The notes under the pieces are model-generated. The model had not been told where the DNA came from and did not search any database. It saw only the letters and a list, made by a program, of their open reading frames with translations. A DNA stretch of 64,000 bases from Notospermus geniculatus (lineage: Eukaryota; Nemertea; Pilidiophora; Heteronemertea; Lineidae), in NCBI GenBank assembly GCA_002633025.1, contig NMRB01000043.1, positions 34,794-98,793 on the forward strand, read 5' to 3'. The position numbers were made by a program, and so were the translations under genes. Positions 22,701-34,407 of this stretch are shown here, one piece after another. Positions within the stretch are counted from its first letter, which is position 1; each line of letters starts with the position of its first letter.

Positions 22701-23387
22701 TGTCACTTTATCCGAGTTGAACATTCTTCGATTTGCAAATGAGGATGTATTCATGGGTCAGAAATTGGAGACATTAGACTTGTCGAGGAATTCACTCAAG
22801 AAATTGCCGAACTTTCCAGAAACACTGAAAGTGTTGGATCTGAGTAGAAACAACATTTGGATACCTTTACTTAGTGAGCATCCCTCGCGGAAACCGTACG
22901 TGGACGACTTCTTCAATGTTCTAAGTCCCGGAAAACTTAAGGGTCTTGAAATTCTGAAACTCTCGCATAACTTCTTTGAGTATTTTAGGTTCCAAGGTAT
23001 TAAGAGTAGACTGAGGCATATTGACCTTTCCAATAATCCTTTGCTTAAGCTCGACCTGAAAATGACAACGATGAGGACTTTGAATTTCAGTCACACACTG
23101 CTGGATGAAAATGCACTAGATATAAATAGTTTTAAAGTAGAACACTCCACCGGATACAGTCACCTGCCCAGGGTCATTGACTTAAGTTATGCGAATTACA
23201 AAACTCTGTCTGTAGAATTTCTGGAACACCTTCTTGCATATAATGTGATGACGAATACGAGGGTGAACTTTACCGGGAACCCGTGGTCCTGTAGCTGCTT
23301 GATGGCACGGGCACACCGTCTCCTTACCGTGGTCGACCGTTCGGTGGATGTGGATTGGTTCAAGGACCTGAGGTGTTCCTCGCCTGA
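22701..23387. repeat. Haplotype-type duplication D, second copy
   Basis: Counterpart of 22013-22699 with a constant offset of 688 bases and no indels noticed, so the reading frame of the gene is intact when the duplicated part is counted once. Confidence 0.9.
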
Positions 23388-23820
23388 TAATTTCGCAGGA
23401 AAACGACTGATTGACGTCCCAGTTTCCGATCTAAAATGCGATAATGACGTTGATTTCAGTGGTTGTTGTTTCAAGGTCAATTTAGCAAAATACGAAAAGG
23501 CGACTGGGGTCTGCCAGGTCAGCGGAACACCTCCACCCTACGTGCGATGCTCCGCGGATGGCGAGGTGTTCAGGTCAGCGAAAACTGTATCCCGAGGCGG
23601 TAACAACTTAGAATTGACTTTCGCTGCCCCAGAAAGAGCAAAATCAGGAGTTGGGTATTCATGTAATGCATACGAGAGCCGAGTTAGTCGAAAGGTAATT
23701 GGGGCTACTTACTGTCCATACAAAGTATCTTACCCTCCTATTCAGTCATCAGGAGCTGATGGCCAACACTCAGTATTAACCTTAACTTTTATTGTCGTTT
23801 TCTTGTCATTTATGAAGTAA
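22702..23820 (+). CDS. LRR + Ig-like cell-surface protein, second segment (allele 2, C-terminus complete)
   Basis: Begins without a start at the equivalent of residue 85 and repeats the LRR and LRRCT part of the first segment with about five base differences in 687. It then completes the protein: LRRCT cysteines at residues 309 and 330, a diverged Ig-like domain (about 340-420, Cys355 and Cys405 in YSCNAYES), a small-residue stretch SSGADG and a hydrophobic tail of about 13 residues ending FMK. The absence of a cytoplasmic tail suggests GPI anchoring (inference). It is intronless, with the stop at 23818-23820. A truncated tandem paralogue is possible but the N junction makes a haplotype overlap more likely. 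Confidence 0.8.
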   Translation, partial: VTLSELNILRFANEDVFMGQKLETLDLSRNSLKKLPNFPETLKVLDLSRNNIWIPLLSEHPSRKPYVDDFFNVLSPGKLKGLEILKLSHNFFEYFRFQGIKSRLRHIDLSNNPLLKLDLKMTTMRTLNFSHTLLDENALDINSFKVEHSTGYSHLPRVIDLSYANYKTLSVEFLEHLLAYNVMTNTRVNFTGNPWSCSCLMARAHRLLTVVDRSVDVDWFKDLRCSSPDNFAGKRLIDVPVSDLKCDNDVDFSGCCFKVNLAKYEKATGVCQVSGTPPPYVRCSADGEVFRSAKTVSRGGNNLELTFAAPERAKSGVGYSCNAYESRVSRKVIGATYCPYKVSYPPIQSSGADGQHSVLTLTFIVVFLSFMK

Positions 23821-24183
23821 AACTCTTTGAAATGTCATCCAACTCGCACGTGTAGCTGCTATTGTTGCCTGGATTCATCGTCCATTCCTCTGTCAACGAA
23901 AGGAAAGGACACTATTCAACGTAAGCAACTACAAGTTGCTTCATATTGTAAAATCTGATGTAGACTTGCACTTCAAAATTTTCGAGATATCAAATGGGGG
24001 ATATTTTGATATTCTGATATTTTCATGATAGATTCACTTTTCCTTACAACTTTTTAAAGCAACAGGATAACACCTCAAAGTATCACAAAGTCATCCACAT
24101 TTGGGAATCAAACATTGATGACTGGCTACCGAGAAATTAAGGAAAAGCCTATGTTGCAATACTTTTGTGCAGTGTGTACATGT

Positions 24184-24356
24184 GTATACTGGAAAGTTCC
24201 CCCAATACCGCTCAGAGTGTATGAAATCGCCATGAATGGGAGCGGATACCACGGGGCGGATTCCATGGTAGGCGTGGAAAATAGGCCCTTGTCCGCCACC
24301 TCAGTATAATTATAGATTTGTATACTGAGCGGTATTGGGGGAACTATCCAGTATAC
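24184..24356. mobile_element. Foldback MITE, GTATACTGG ends
   Basis: Arms of about 40 bases, GTATACTGGAAAGTTCCCCC on the left and the near complement GGGGGAACTATCCAGTATAC on the right, with an inner match around CAATACCGCTCAG. It has no coding capacity. Confidence 0.8.
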
Positions 24357-24447
24357 GTATGCTAATACTGTATCACCCATATATCAATGATGATGCATCA
24401 TACATGTTCACGCTGACTAATAATAGCCTAATAAATGGTTTATGACC

Positions 24448-24557
24448 ATGAACAAAAATAGATAAGCGAGCGAAGGGAGTTAGAAGCGCTAGAAAAACGG
24501 GTATTTTGGTGGAATTTTAGTTGTACATTTTTCGCTCGCTTATCTATTTTTGCCATG
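24448..24557. mobile_element. Short foldback element
   Basis: A 27-base inverted repeat (AAAAATAGATAAGCGAGCGAA and its complement, flanked by CATG on both sides) around a loop of about 55 bases. Confidence 0.7.
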
Positions 24558-25978
24558 AAACGTATACCGTATACCGCTATGTGAACTCAGCCTCAGGCCT
24601 TTGAATGACAATTTCGTATGCTGTACGCTAGTTCTGTAACACTCAATCTAACCTTGTATCAAAAAAATGCTACTTAGGATATAGAAATATATTAAATATT
24701 TTACGTGACGCCCTGTCTGTGTCTCTCTTTACTTCACCTTCGAATCAATTTATTTTACTGTCAGATCAGGAGTCAGGAACGGTGGATGTAATCAGCAGAA
24801 ACATAAAGTGCACACCACCCTAAATTTTAAAAAAAGTTTCAATCATGATGATCAGCGCATTGTGCGGCTGCTGCTTCCCGATCTTGGTTCATCCAGCGTG
24901 TTAAGAGTCTCAGTTTATTCAGGTAAGGTAGTTGAAGTTAAGATTTCATTAAGTTCTCGTTGATTTCATTCGATAGGGGAGTTTAAAATAATGAGGAACC
25001 CGCAGAACTACGCCACGGCGTGGCGCTGTCAGTGTAAGACGTGGAAGTCCTATTTTCTAACAGTATTTACATTTACATGTACTTCTTGCCCCAAAATAAA
25101 CCACTCTCTTTGGTTCAATTTTGATTAAATTACACTGTCCTGTTTCATGTTCAAAGTTCTCCATATATCACTGCTTTGTTTCGTCAGAAATGCCACAGGA
25201 TGCCAATACTGACAACGTCTTTTGGGGAAATTTCCACGGAAAATTGTGTAGAAAAATGTACACATGCTTTGACGACCTGACGTCAACATCNGTTCCTCAT
25301 TAGGTTGTTTTAGGCCAAGGATTGACTGAAATATGCGTTTGAAAATAAAAGTTCTGTCTAATCGATACCAGCGCCACCGAGCGGATAAATCGCACAAGCT
25401 CCTTATTGATCTGATACTGCTGATACACGCACGGTTTCATTACTTACTTAATATGAGACGCGCATCTCAACTATCGCCTTCTTCATATCCTTTGTAGACG
25501 AAGCCAGACTTCCGATCGAACTCGTAAGTGTCACACCACAGCTCCTGTCCACATAAGCGACGTCATGAGCGTGACGTGAAATCTCCAAGAGACCTTCGTT
25601 ACAACTTCAAGGGGGAGGGGGTCAGGGGAAAGATGAAGTCCCTTCGTCTTTTTTGGCATCAATGTAATTTTGAGACGGCCCCTAAAGACGTTCATGACAA
25701 TTACAGCTACGGGCGTCGTCTTGACGTGAAATAACATGGAAATATCGATGGTCTGGTGCTGTATTAGATAAAATAAATCTTTTTTTGTTACCTCGGGCTT
25801 GTATAAAAGTGGTAGATTAAATCCTCTACTGAAAAAAATGGATTTTTCCTGCAGCTTCAGGAGAAAATGCCATCAGAAAACACATGAGACATGTTCAATA
25901 AATCCACTTCGTATTGAATCGCCTGAGGTATCCTTGCCGAATAAAAAAATCACACTATAGGGATTCACCGGTCGAGGA

Positions 25979-26160
25979 CCCTTGATTGCCGAGTGGTTAT
26001 CACGCCTGCTTAGCAAGCGGGAGGTCCAGGGTTCGAATCCAGCCTGGCCCATATGGGATTAATCATCCCTGGCTCTTCCATGTCCGTCGCGTGGGACAGT
26101 AAACCGTGGCGCCATTTCGCTTGCCTCAGACCATCGACATGACCTCCGGATCTCTTAATT
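25979..26160 (+). mobile_element. tRNA-derived SINE (or degenerate tRNA-Ala(AGC) copy)
   Basis: Box A (TTGCCGAGTGG, 25986-25996) and a perfect box B (GGTTCGAATCC, 26030-26040) are correctly spaced. The anticodon arm folds (CCTGC, loop TTAGCAA, GCGGG), giving AGC. However, the T stem has only two clear pairs and the acceptor strands do not pair, so a working tRNA is unlikely. It is followed by a tRNA-unrelated body containing CGTGGGACAGTAAACCG, as expected of a SINE. The 3' end is uncertain. Confidence 0.65.
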
Positions 26161-27012
26161 TCTAACTCTGTTATTTTAGGTCCCTCTCTATTTTAGGTCC
26201 CTCTCTTGGCAATATGGGTATTCCTTTCGACAACAGCAGGCTGTTCATTTGTAGCACAGGGCGGTTCAAAATTTTACCCAATATTCAAAAACTGCAACAC
26301 AAAAGAACCAAGAGAAACATGCGCCGGTTGAATTTATCCACAAATTACATGTAAAATCTTTCCTTTCCACCTGCCATTGGCGATTCCCATCTGTTATCGT
26401 ATTTCGATTCCGTGAGGTTTAAACTATTAGATCCACCCACAAAAAGTTCGATCCTGCTGCGTTGAGGGCGGGGTCGTCGCCACAAGGTTTTCTCTGGTGG
26501 ATTGGGCCATCGGCATCCGATATTGCTTTTCTTCCACACGATTCCCAACCGATAGGTAATTGCTTCCGATTCAACAATGCGTGTTCATCAGACAGGCTCC
26601 ATCCGGAGCAACAACTACGACGGAGGTTTTTTCACTGAAATGGTCAAGACTTCTCGAAGAAATGATGAATACATGTATGGAGGTTATCCATACCTGATGT
26701 AACTTCTGTCAAGAGGTCAACAAACCACTCTTACCACTAAAGGCCAATTCATACTTTGCGTTTTGCGCTTGTCTGTTTTCTATATGTGAGGGCGTGGTAG
26801 AAAAACTAATTTTATTATTGGTACCACACATAAACATAGGGAACGAACAAGCGCAAAGCACAAAACGGAACTATGAATCTACCCTTATGGTAGTGGTCGG
26901 AAAACGCTACAGTGGAAAAGGAACTTTACTGTTAGAGAATTGAAAAAGCTATACTGTCAGCAAGTTCAGCAAGTACTGTCAGCAAGTTCAATGGTCAATA
27001 TGGTCTCTTTTA
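26161..27012. other. Intergenic DNA, no gene seen
   Basis: Holds a two-unit tandem repeat (TATTTTAGGTCCCTCTC, about 26170-26204) and a MITE at 26740-26887. Confidence 0.5.
26740..26887. mobile_element. MITE, ATTCATACTTTGCG ends
   Basis: Left arm AGGCCAATTCATACTTTGCG then TTTTGCGCTTG; right arm is the near complement, CAAGCGCAAAGC through ACTATGAATC. The ends resemble the element at 35418-35548, which has TTA target duplications, so a Harbinger-like origin is plausible. Confidence 0.7.
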
Positions 27013-28148
27013 CCATATATCTTGAATCCATCGTTGAACAATTAAATTGGACTTATAGATTCCTGGGCGACCGAGATTCCTATCACACCGGTTGAGCGCT
27101 GAAGGCACGCGCCGCCATACTTGTATGGTACCACGTTTTGTAAGAAAGTACTCTATCTGAGCAAACGCAATATATCCGAGATAAACGTCGAATACGACAT
27201 TCGAAATTAAAAAATCTCTTGCTGGATCTTGAAAACAGGGTAGCCTCTGAGGTAGCAATGACATCGCGATGTCAAAGCCTTGTCGCTGGCAAAGATGCTA
27301 CGTTTATCGTTTCGCCCTAATCTCCATGAAAGTTAATTCGAGTACGTCAGCCTTATCGCTTCCTCCAGTTGACAGAGTAATGAGCCGCTAAGTACACGTC
27401 CTCGAGGCAAAAATGAAAATCCAGCAGATTTAGGGAAACCTTCCTGTCATACAGAAGCTCCGTCATAATCGCATTTTTCTTCTAAGGTTTTAAGCTCCTA
27501 TCGTATTCACAGTTCGGTATAACAGGAGAGGTTTGTTCATTTCTTCAGAAAAGAAGCCGTAACTTGCGTATTTTATTTTCTTTGTATGAAACGAACAATG
27601 CAACGACAACATTCTCGAACGATGACTTTTCCTTTCACACAAACATGACAAAGAAGAGTTGCTGAGAACTGGTGAATGGAACAACATCCTGGCACATTTC
27701 CAGCGGTTTATTGTCATCAGTTTAAAAATTGTTACAAAATTACTGGCAGGATTAAACGTGCTATATTTGACTCGGCAAATATCAAGTCGGTTTTCAGCAT
27801 ATCGTGGCCTTAAGCCTAGCGTACATCGAACTTTCAACTGGAAGCAACTGATCCGATACGAGGATCAGGATATGAGTATGTGGCGACAGAAACCATCTTA
27901 CAATAGCAAGCCATTGTGACTCGGACTGGAATTCCCAGGAAACCATTCCTTTCACACTTGGCTGAGCGCGTCCTAACCGGCGTCACAGACCGGAGATGTC
28001 CCAGCCAGTGTATGCGGAAAGGCCGCATCTTATCCCATTCGGATCCTTAACTTCCAAACCTTTCCTTGATGATCGGCACTTTGTGAGCCTTCATTTAACT
28101 CACGGTTTCTCATAAATACATGTATGGAATATTCTGAGAATTTCCATT
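27013..28148. repeat. Haplotype-type duplication E, first copy
   Basis: About 1.14 kb repeated at 28150-29297, directly after the N at 28149. Most differences lie in the first 450 bases; the rest looks identical to the eye. Identical short open frames on both strands in both copies result from the duplication and show no codon-level conservation. Confidence 0.9.
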
Positions 28149-28149
28149 N

Positions 28150-29297
28150 CCATATATCTTAAATCCATCGTTGAACAATTAAATTGGACTTATAGATTCC
28201 TGGGCGACCTACATGTAGATTCCTATCACACCGGTTGAGCGCTGAAGGCACGCGCATCCATACTTTTATGGTACATGTACCACGTTTTGTACGAAAGTAC
28301 TCTATCTGAGCAAACGCAATATATCCGAGATAAACGTCGAATACGACATTCGAAATTAAAAAGTCTCTTGCTGTATCTTGAAAACAGGATAGCGTCTGTG
28401 GGAGCAATCACATCGTGATGTCATAGCCTTGTCGCTGGCAAAGATGCTGCGTTTATCGTTTCGCTCTAATCTCTATGAAAGTTAATTCGAGTACGTCAGC
28501 CTTATCGCTTCCTCCAGTTGACAGAGTAATGAGCCGCTAAGTACACGTCCTCGAGGCAAAAATGAAAATCCAGCAGATTTAGGGAAACCTTCCTGTCATA
28601 CAGAAGCTCCGTCATAATCGCATTTTTCTTCTAAGGTTTTAAGCTCCTATCGTATTCACAGTTCGGTATAACAGGAGAGGTTTGTTCATTTCTTCAGAAA
28701 AGAAGCCGTAACTTGCGTATTTTATTTTCTTTGTATGAAACGAACAATGCAACGACAACATTCTCGAACGATGACTTTTCCTTTCACACAAACATGACAA
28801 AGAAGAGTTGCTGAGAACTGGTGAATGGAACAACATCCTGGCACATTTCCAGCGGTTTATTGTCATCAGTTTAAAAATTGTTACAAAATTACTGGCAGGA
28901 TTAAACGTGCTATATTTGACTCGGCAAATATCAAGTCGGTTTTCAGCATATCGTGGCCTTAAGCCTAGCGTACATCGAACTTTCAACTGGAAGCAACTGA
29001 TCCGATACGAGGATCAGGATATGAGTATGTGGCGACAGAAACCATCTTACAATAGCAAGCCATTGTGACTCGGACTGGAATTCCCAGGAAACCATTCCTT
29101 TCACACTTGGCTGAGCGCGTCCTAACCGGCGTCACAGACCGGAGATGTCCCAGCCAGTGTATGCGGAAAGGCCGCATCTTATCCCATTCGGATCCTTAAC
29201 TTCCAAACCTTTCCTTGATGATCGGCACTTTGTGAGCCTTCATTTAACTCACGGTTTCTCATAAATACATGTATGGAATATTCTGAGAATTTCCATT
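28150..29297. repeat. Haplotype-type duplication E, second copy
   Basis: Second copy of 27013-28148. It differs by small insertions such as an extra ACATGTA-type block near 28211 and 28273, and continues into the foldback element at 29264. Confidence 0.9.
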
Positions 29298-29822
29298 CAT
29301 TTCCGATAAGCGTTTTTCTGAATTATTTCTGTGCCTGTGGGCCGATTTCAATGAAATTTCATCAGCTGCTGGGGACATTACAGGGGCAATGGTTGCGCTG
29401 ACGTTCTGAAACCAGTGCGTCGGGGATGTAGGGAGCGGCCCGATTTTTTTGTAAAAAATGCGGTTTTACAGAAATCAACCTCAGCGCCCTGATGTTTATT
29501 TCCTACCCTCTCAAACAAAACCTCAGCGCCCTGATGTTTATTTCCTACCCTCTCAAACAAAACCGCTAACAAAAGTGATTTATCACCACTTGATAGACGC
29601 TTTCCAAGCCGATTTTCAAAAGCAGTACTTTTCACCAAAATTCGGGCAGCTTCCTACATCCACGACGCACTGCTTTCAGAACACCAGCCACAGCAACCAT
29701 TGCCCCCGTAATGTCCCCATCAACTGATGAAGTTTCATTGAAATCGACCCACACGCACAGAAATAATTCATAAAAACGTGTATTAGAAATGAATGGAAAA
29801 TTCTCCAAATATTCCATGAGCA
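29264..29822. mobile_element. Large foldback element
   Basis: Inverted arms of about 200 bases (29264-29470 and 29610-29822) with roughly 80% match, for example AATTATTTCTGTGC and GCACAGAAATAATT. The spacer holds a 42-base direct repeat (29478-29519 and 29520-29561) starting TCAGCGCCCTGATG. It has no transposase frame. Confidence 0.75.
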
Positions 29823-30600
29823 ACCGTGTATCATTTTCACGACTTTAAATATCCGTCGCCTTGATGCCATATTGAACGTTCATCCGTATTGTTTGCACTT
29901 TAGAAGTCATTTTAAAGCTTTTCACTGCCTCTCACCCGAGAGGCAGATCGAGTAATCAGGTACTGATTACACATTTCAAGTGGGTTTTTCACGGCTTGAA
30001 TGATTGATCGTGGAATGTCATTAACTTTGATGACACGAAATTCAACAACGTTCTTATGCACTGACGGCCGCTCCACACGATCAAATTTTTTACCTACATG
30101 CGGGTTCATACATTGAAGCCCCAATAGGCCCTGAATCTGAGTTTACCAAAAATCGGATGAAAAATTTGATCCTGTGGAGTGGCCTTGAACTGCGCAATCC
30201 TCACACTGATGAAATTTGTGATTTTATACAAATCGGAAGCATTTGGTTATTCGATGAATTAAATTGACGAAATTATTTGCTATTTTCTCGTTGGAACTTA
30301 TATTTTTCATCTTTCTTAATGACGTCACATCTGTCGTTCGCGCTAGTGCGCTAGAAACCCAATTAACGTGGGCCGTGACAATGCCGAAGACACTTTGTCC
30401 CAACTCCTCCTCAACAGCATTCAACCAGGTCATTCCCGTGTATGAGGAACACTGCTCTTCTTCTCCGATACAATACGAAGTGGAAACTCTCTGATTTACT
30501 GAAAAAATCCTATCTTTCTCTGGGCCCAACCAACGGCTTCATTCATAAAGATTCTGTGGGTATGTTTACCCGAAAGTTCATCGGTTTCGTCTATCGACAC
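29823..30600. other. Intergenic DNA, no gene seen
   Basis: No supported coding sequence. A TGACGTCA palindrome occurs at 30320-30327. Confidence 0.5.
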
Positions 30601-31433
30601 CCCTACTGCTGCTGAATGGGTCAATGTCGTCCTGGGTATACCTTATGTTTACCCAGGACCATCCTGGGTAATCATTTTCTTTACCCAGGTCGACGTTGGG
30701 TAAAGATAAGGATCCTTAACTTTACCCAGGTTGGAGTTCCCGCCGAATCGCGCTGATCGTACACCTGTGTCCGAGGATTGGTACTGCGCCCACGAATTAG
30801 GCCTAATTGTGTTATACAACATTTATGACATTGGTCGTTATGGAGCCTATAGCTGAACACCAGGCATGGTTTTTGAAAAAAAGTTCCCCCAGTGCAGGAC
30901 AGCACAGTGCAGCAGTAGTCTGTCCACGTTCATCATCCGCAGCGTCTTCATTGGAAGACGCATATTCGGTCATTATCGATAGATTTTTCGACCATTTCGA
31001 TCATTTCGGCCATTTCAATTATTTCGGCCATTTCAATCATTTCGGCCACATCATTTCGGCCATTTCAATCATTTCGGCCGTTTCGGTCATTTCGGCCACT
31101 TCAATCATTTCGGCCGTTTCGATCATTTCGGCCATTTCAATCATTTCGGTCACTTCATTTCGGCCATGTCAATCATTTCGGCCATTTCATTTCGGCCATT
31201 TCAATCATTTCGGCCTCTTCATTTCGGCCATTTCGATCATTTCGGCCATTTTATTCGCGATTGCATCGTGACATGCGTACCAAATTCCATCCTCGGATGC
31301 AGTTGAACGATCAGAGCGATTCGGCGGGAACTCCAAGCTGGGTAAAGTTAAGGATCCTCATGTTTACCCAGGATGATCCTGGGTAAACATAAGGTATACC
31401 CAGGACGACATTGACCAATTCAGCCCTACTGCT
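30601..31433. mobile_element. Mutator-like foldback element with 10-bp target duplication
   Basis: An 813-bp element (30611-31423) flanked by a perfect 10-base direct repeat CCCTACTGCT (30601-30610 and 31424-31433). The terminal inverted repeats exceed 100 bases, starting CTGAATGGGTCAATGTCGTC and including TTACCCAGG palindromes. The middle is a tandem array of CATTTCGGC. Target length and long inverted repeats fit Mutator-like or Foldback elements (family knowledge). There is no transposase, so it is non-autonomous. Confidence 0.85.
30985..31255. repeat. Minisatellite, TCATTTCGGCCATTTCAA units
   Basis: About 270 bases of 9-base units (CATTTCGGC, CATTTCAAT) in variable order, entirely inside the foldback element. 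The isoleucine, serine and histidine-rich open frame across it is repeat-encoded and not a gene. Confidence 0.9.
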
Positions 31434-32316
31434 ACAGTTCCATGAAATGATGAAGATTGATGTTGGTTCACTGAAGGTTTTGTGATTTTATCGAACTCAG
31501 AACGTCGTGCTTGACAAGCGTGGATGTCACATATGCGTCACTCTAAACAGCCATCCCAGATCTCGTATTTATCATGCAGGATATCCGCCATTGTGTGGCA
31601 CGCTGCTGTGTGGCTAACTCCATCACTGGCACTTGTTGTACCAAGCAATGCCTGAGTGGCGCCTACATACAGTGTACTCTACGCTTTTTAAATCGTCAGT
31701 GTGATATTGGAGCGTGGAGGCGTAGGGTGCCAATGCCTGACTTCAGTGTGGCTCAGCTAATTGTCGTTTAAAAAGATTTAAGATGCTTTAGTGTCCTTTT
31801 AGTCGATAGTCCTGACGCTGAGATGGGTTTCGTGTACATGAGAGAGGCCCGACTAAACTACTGAAATTATGAAAGAGGAGTAGGCCTACCTGGCGGTCAA
31901 GATTTTCGCGGGTGCTTCTTTTGTCGAGTGGTCAGTTTTACGTAAATCGCCATTATGTTACCATGGCAACCGTTTTTTGAGACTTTGTGCAGTTCCTGGC
32001 CGGTGTATTAACAGCAAAGAATGTCTCCCTGTAAAATGGGTCCGCTTCTATTTTTCCGTGAGGTGCCTGGCTACAGAAACCAATCGCCAGAGATTAGAAT
32101 GCAACAATAGGATCTTTTGTCCCAGGATATTTTTTCCTGGGGACATTCTTTCCTTTCCTGCCAGTACGGACACGAGAAGGCGAAATAAAGGCGTTGAATG
32201 AAGCAAAACAATGAGGAACCCGCACACTAACGTCACGACGTGGCGCTGCGAGCGTTTGTACCGAAGTCTCTGTTTTTCTAATCAGGAAAAAGTACATAAT
32301 AACACCATTTTTTGTA

Positions 32317-32396
32317 GATCAACTTGAGTATATTGGGACGAGCTTTCGACACTACCGTGCCTTCATCAGGTCATCAGGGACCTGATGAAGGCACGG
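32317..32396 (-). repeat. Penelope-like repeat fragment
   Basis: On the minus strand it contains CTGATGA, a 5-bp stem GGCAC/GTGTC with loop GGTA, then CGAAAGC and a TTGGG / AATATACTCAAG tail. The CTGATGAAGGC motif recurs on the plus strand at 32380-32394, making an inverted pair. A related copy is at 42203-42283. Such motifs are common near Penelope-like retroelements; assignment here is by motif memory only. Confidence 0.4.
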
Positions 32397-32610
32397 TTTT
32401 TTTTTAGGCTGCAAAACCAATGTTATCGTCATCAAATCGACTTGATATTTCACATACATACGTACAGACATATACTTTAACATATAAAAATAGTCTCACA
32501 ACAATCAAAACTTCTCTTCATGGAAATAAACGGGTGACTTTGAGAGCAAAACTCCCCGATCAACAAAGCATATTCACATATCCCATCCACAACCTGATCT
32601 GACACACAAC

Positions 32611-32836
32611 NNNNNNNNNNNNNNNNNNNNNNNNNNNNNNNNNNNNNNNNNNNNNNNNNNNNNNNNNNNNNNNNNNNNNNNNNNNNNNNNNNNNNNNNNN
32701 NNNNNNNNNNNNNNNNNNNNNNNNNNNNNNNNNNNNNNNNNNNNNNNNNNNNNNNNNNNNNNNNNNNNNNNNNNNNNNNNNNNNNNNNNNNNNNNNNNNN
32801 NNNNNNNNNNNNNNNNNNNNNNNNNNNNNNNNNNNN
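32611..32836. other. Assembly gap (226 N)
   Basis: A run of N. Unlike the gap at 16389, no duplicated sequence is evident on its two sides. Confidence 1.
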
Positions 32837-34407
32837 AACACACCAAGCATTCTACCATTGACAAAGAAAAACCTTGCCAATGGCTTTAATACCTCCGTGA
32901 CGATGAAATCTGACGTGGGTCCCCGTGGATTTGAGGTTGAGATTCGGGACTGGGCAATGACATGCACTTGGCCATCAGTTACGTTCGAACCGTTTGGGTT
33001 TGTTTTCCTGGAGTTTCAGCAGGATATGTTCACCAAAAAATCTTCCTTTACACCCTGAATCATCTTTCAACTGCGTCATGCAACTGGCGCTGCATTGATC
33101 TCATGTCGAGAAGGCCCTCACCAAGGGTATGATCGACGTGTGTACATGTAGTATACATGTACAGGCTTCAGAATGTTCACCACGAATTGCACTTGTGCAA
33201 TTTTTGCTGCACCCATCAAAAGTTAGAAGAGACATGAATAATTTACCACAGCGAAAGTTTGCGGTTGGTTTCAAGCTGTTCATAAAGTGAACAAATCAAT
33301 TGATAGAAAGTGTGTACAATCATTAGTGGCCGACATTTTGCTGGTTTTTCTACCTCGGGACAAACAAATCAATGTGCCTTTATTCACGATCATTTTGTAC
33401 CGTTCTAGGGACCAAAAACATAAATGCCATATCTAAGGTAGATGCACGCAACATGGACACTAAATGAGCAATAAATCAAAAAATGACCATAGAGCAAAAT
33501 GTAATAATTGAGGGCAATTCGGGTTGGTCTTTGTTTGTGGATAATATATGGCGCCATTTAAAGCTGAAGAGAAGGTCCAAACGCAAATATGACTTTCCTT
33601 GGATAAGCAATAATAAGAAGTCAAATATGCAATATCGTGACGGATTAGTAAACGATGTTTTGATTAGCCTGGTCTATTCTGTTTCCTCGGGCGAACATGA
33701 CATATCCATTAGCTTCATTCGTACGCCTTACTTCCTAAGACCAATCACAATAGTAATTATTATTCTTAACAGTATTCTAATCAAGGCGTAGTAAGAAAAA
33801 ATTTAGATACCTATTACACTTTCGCTAACTAACTTATCAGATCACGAGCGATTGTGTCACAGCCTGACCAGGCATACAGCAACAGGGAGTATCCGTCCTA
33901 ATTCTGAACCCTTGGCGGGGACAGTGTTGTCTGTTTACATTTAGATTTTCCCTTTCCCACACCAATTCAAGCTAAACTTTGGATTTCACATCGCATTGCT
34001 CTCATCTGATTATCTTTCCTTGAGTGGACCTCCTTACCTCACTGGATGTATGAATAACCAACGGTTCAGAGTGATTGATGCTTTTTCCTTGAACGACTGG
34101 CGTACATGGCATATTAGGTTGAAATTCTTTATCTTGGATCGTCGTTAACTTCTCATCTCCACAAGTGGAGAGTCCAGTACGGTAAAGTATGTTGTCCTTT
34201 ACGTCATCAGGTCAGTTACATCGTTGACAATCTTTCCTATTGCGGCATCATCAGGAGATTCTCCTCTGATGCCTGCTGATGTTGAATCTTGATTGACATT
34301 GTTATATGTGCTGAGCAGATGAAGTGGTAAGTACGGTTGGTGGAATGGCCTCAGAGACACCGGGCTAAGTTAGGCGAGATGTACAGGGACGGCAAATCTC
34401 AACGCAG

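Larger units (their letters stand above)
23821..25978. other. Intergenic DNA with two MITEs
   Basis: No gene is seen. Foldback elements at 24184-24356 and 24448-24557 are listed separately. A short block beginning AATGAGGAACCCGCA (24990-25046) has a diverged partner at 32210-32280. A single N lies at 25291; here no duplicated sequence is evident around it. Confidence 0.5.

Noticed and set aside
25979-26050. Functional tRNA-Ala gene
   Set aside because: Acceptor strands do not pair and the T stem is mostly broken, so a SINE or relic is more likely.
27490-28986. Identical 115-codon and 86-codon frames in two places as conserved genes
   Set aside because: They sit in a block of duplicated DNA in which non-coding sequence is equally conserved; no domain or splice signal.
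30807-31271. 154-codon isoleucine/serine/histidine-rich frame
   Set aside because: Encoded by the CATTTCGGC array within a foldback transposon.
31574-31771. Small cysteine-rich secreted peptide
   Set aside because: No signal peptide and no recognisable cysteine framework; likely chance.
32341-32396. Complete active hammerhead ribozyme
   Set aside because: Only the stem II core is visible; there is an extra A and no stem III or cleavage site.
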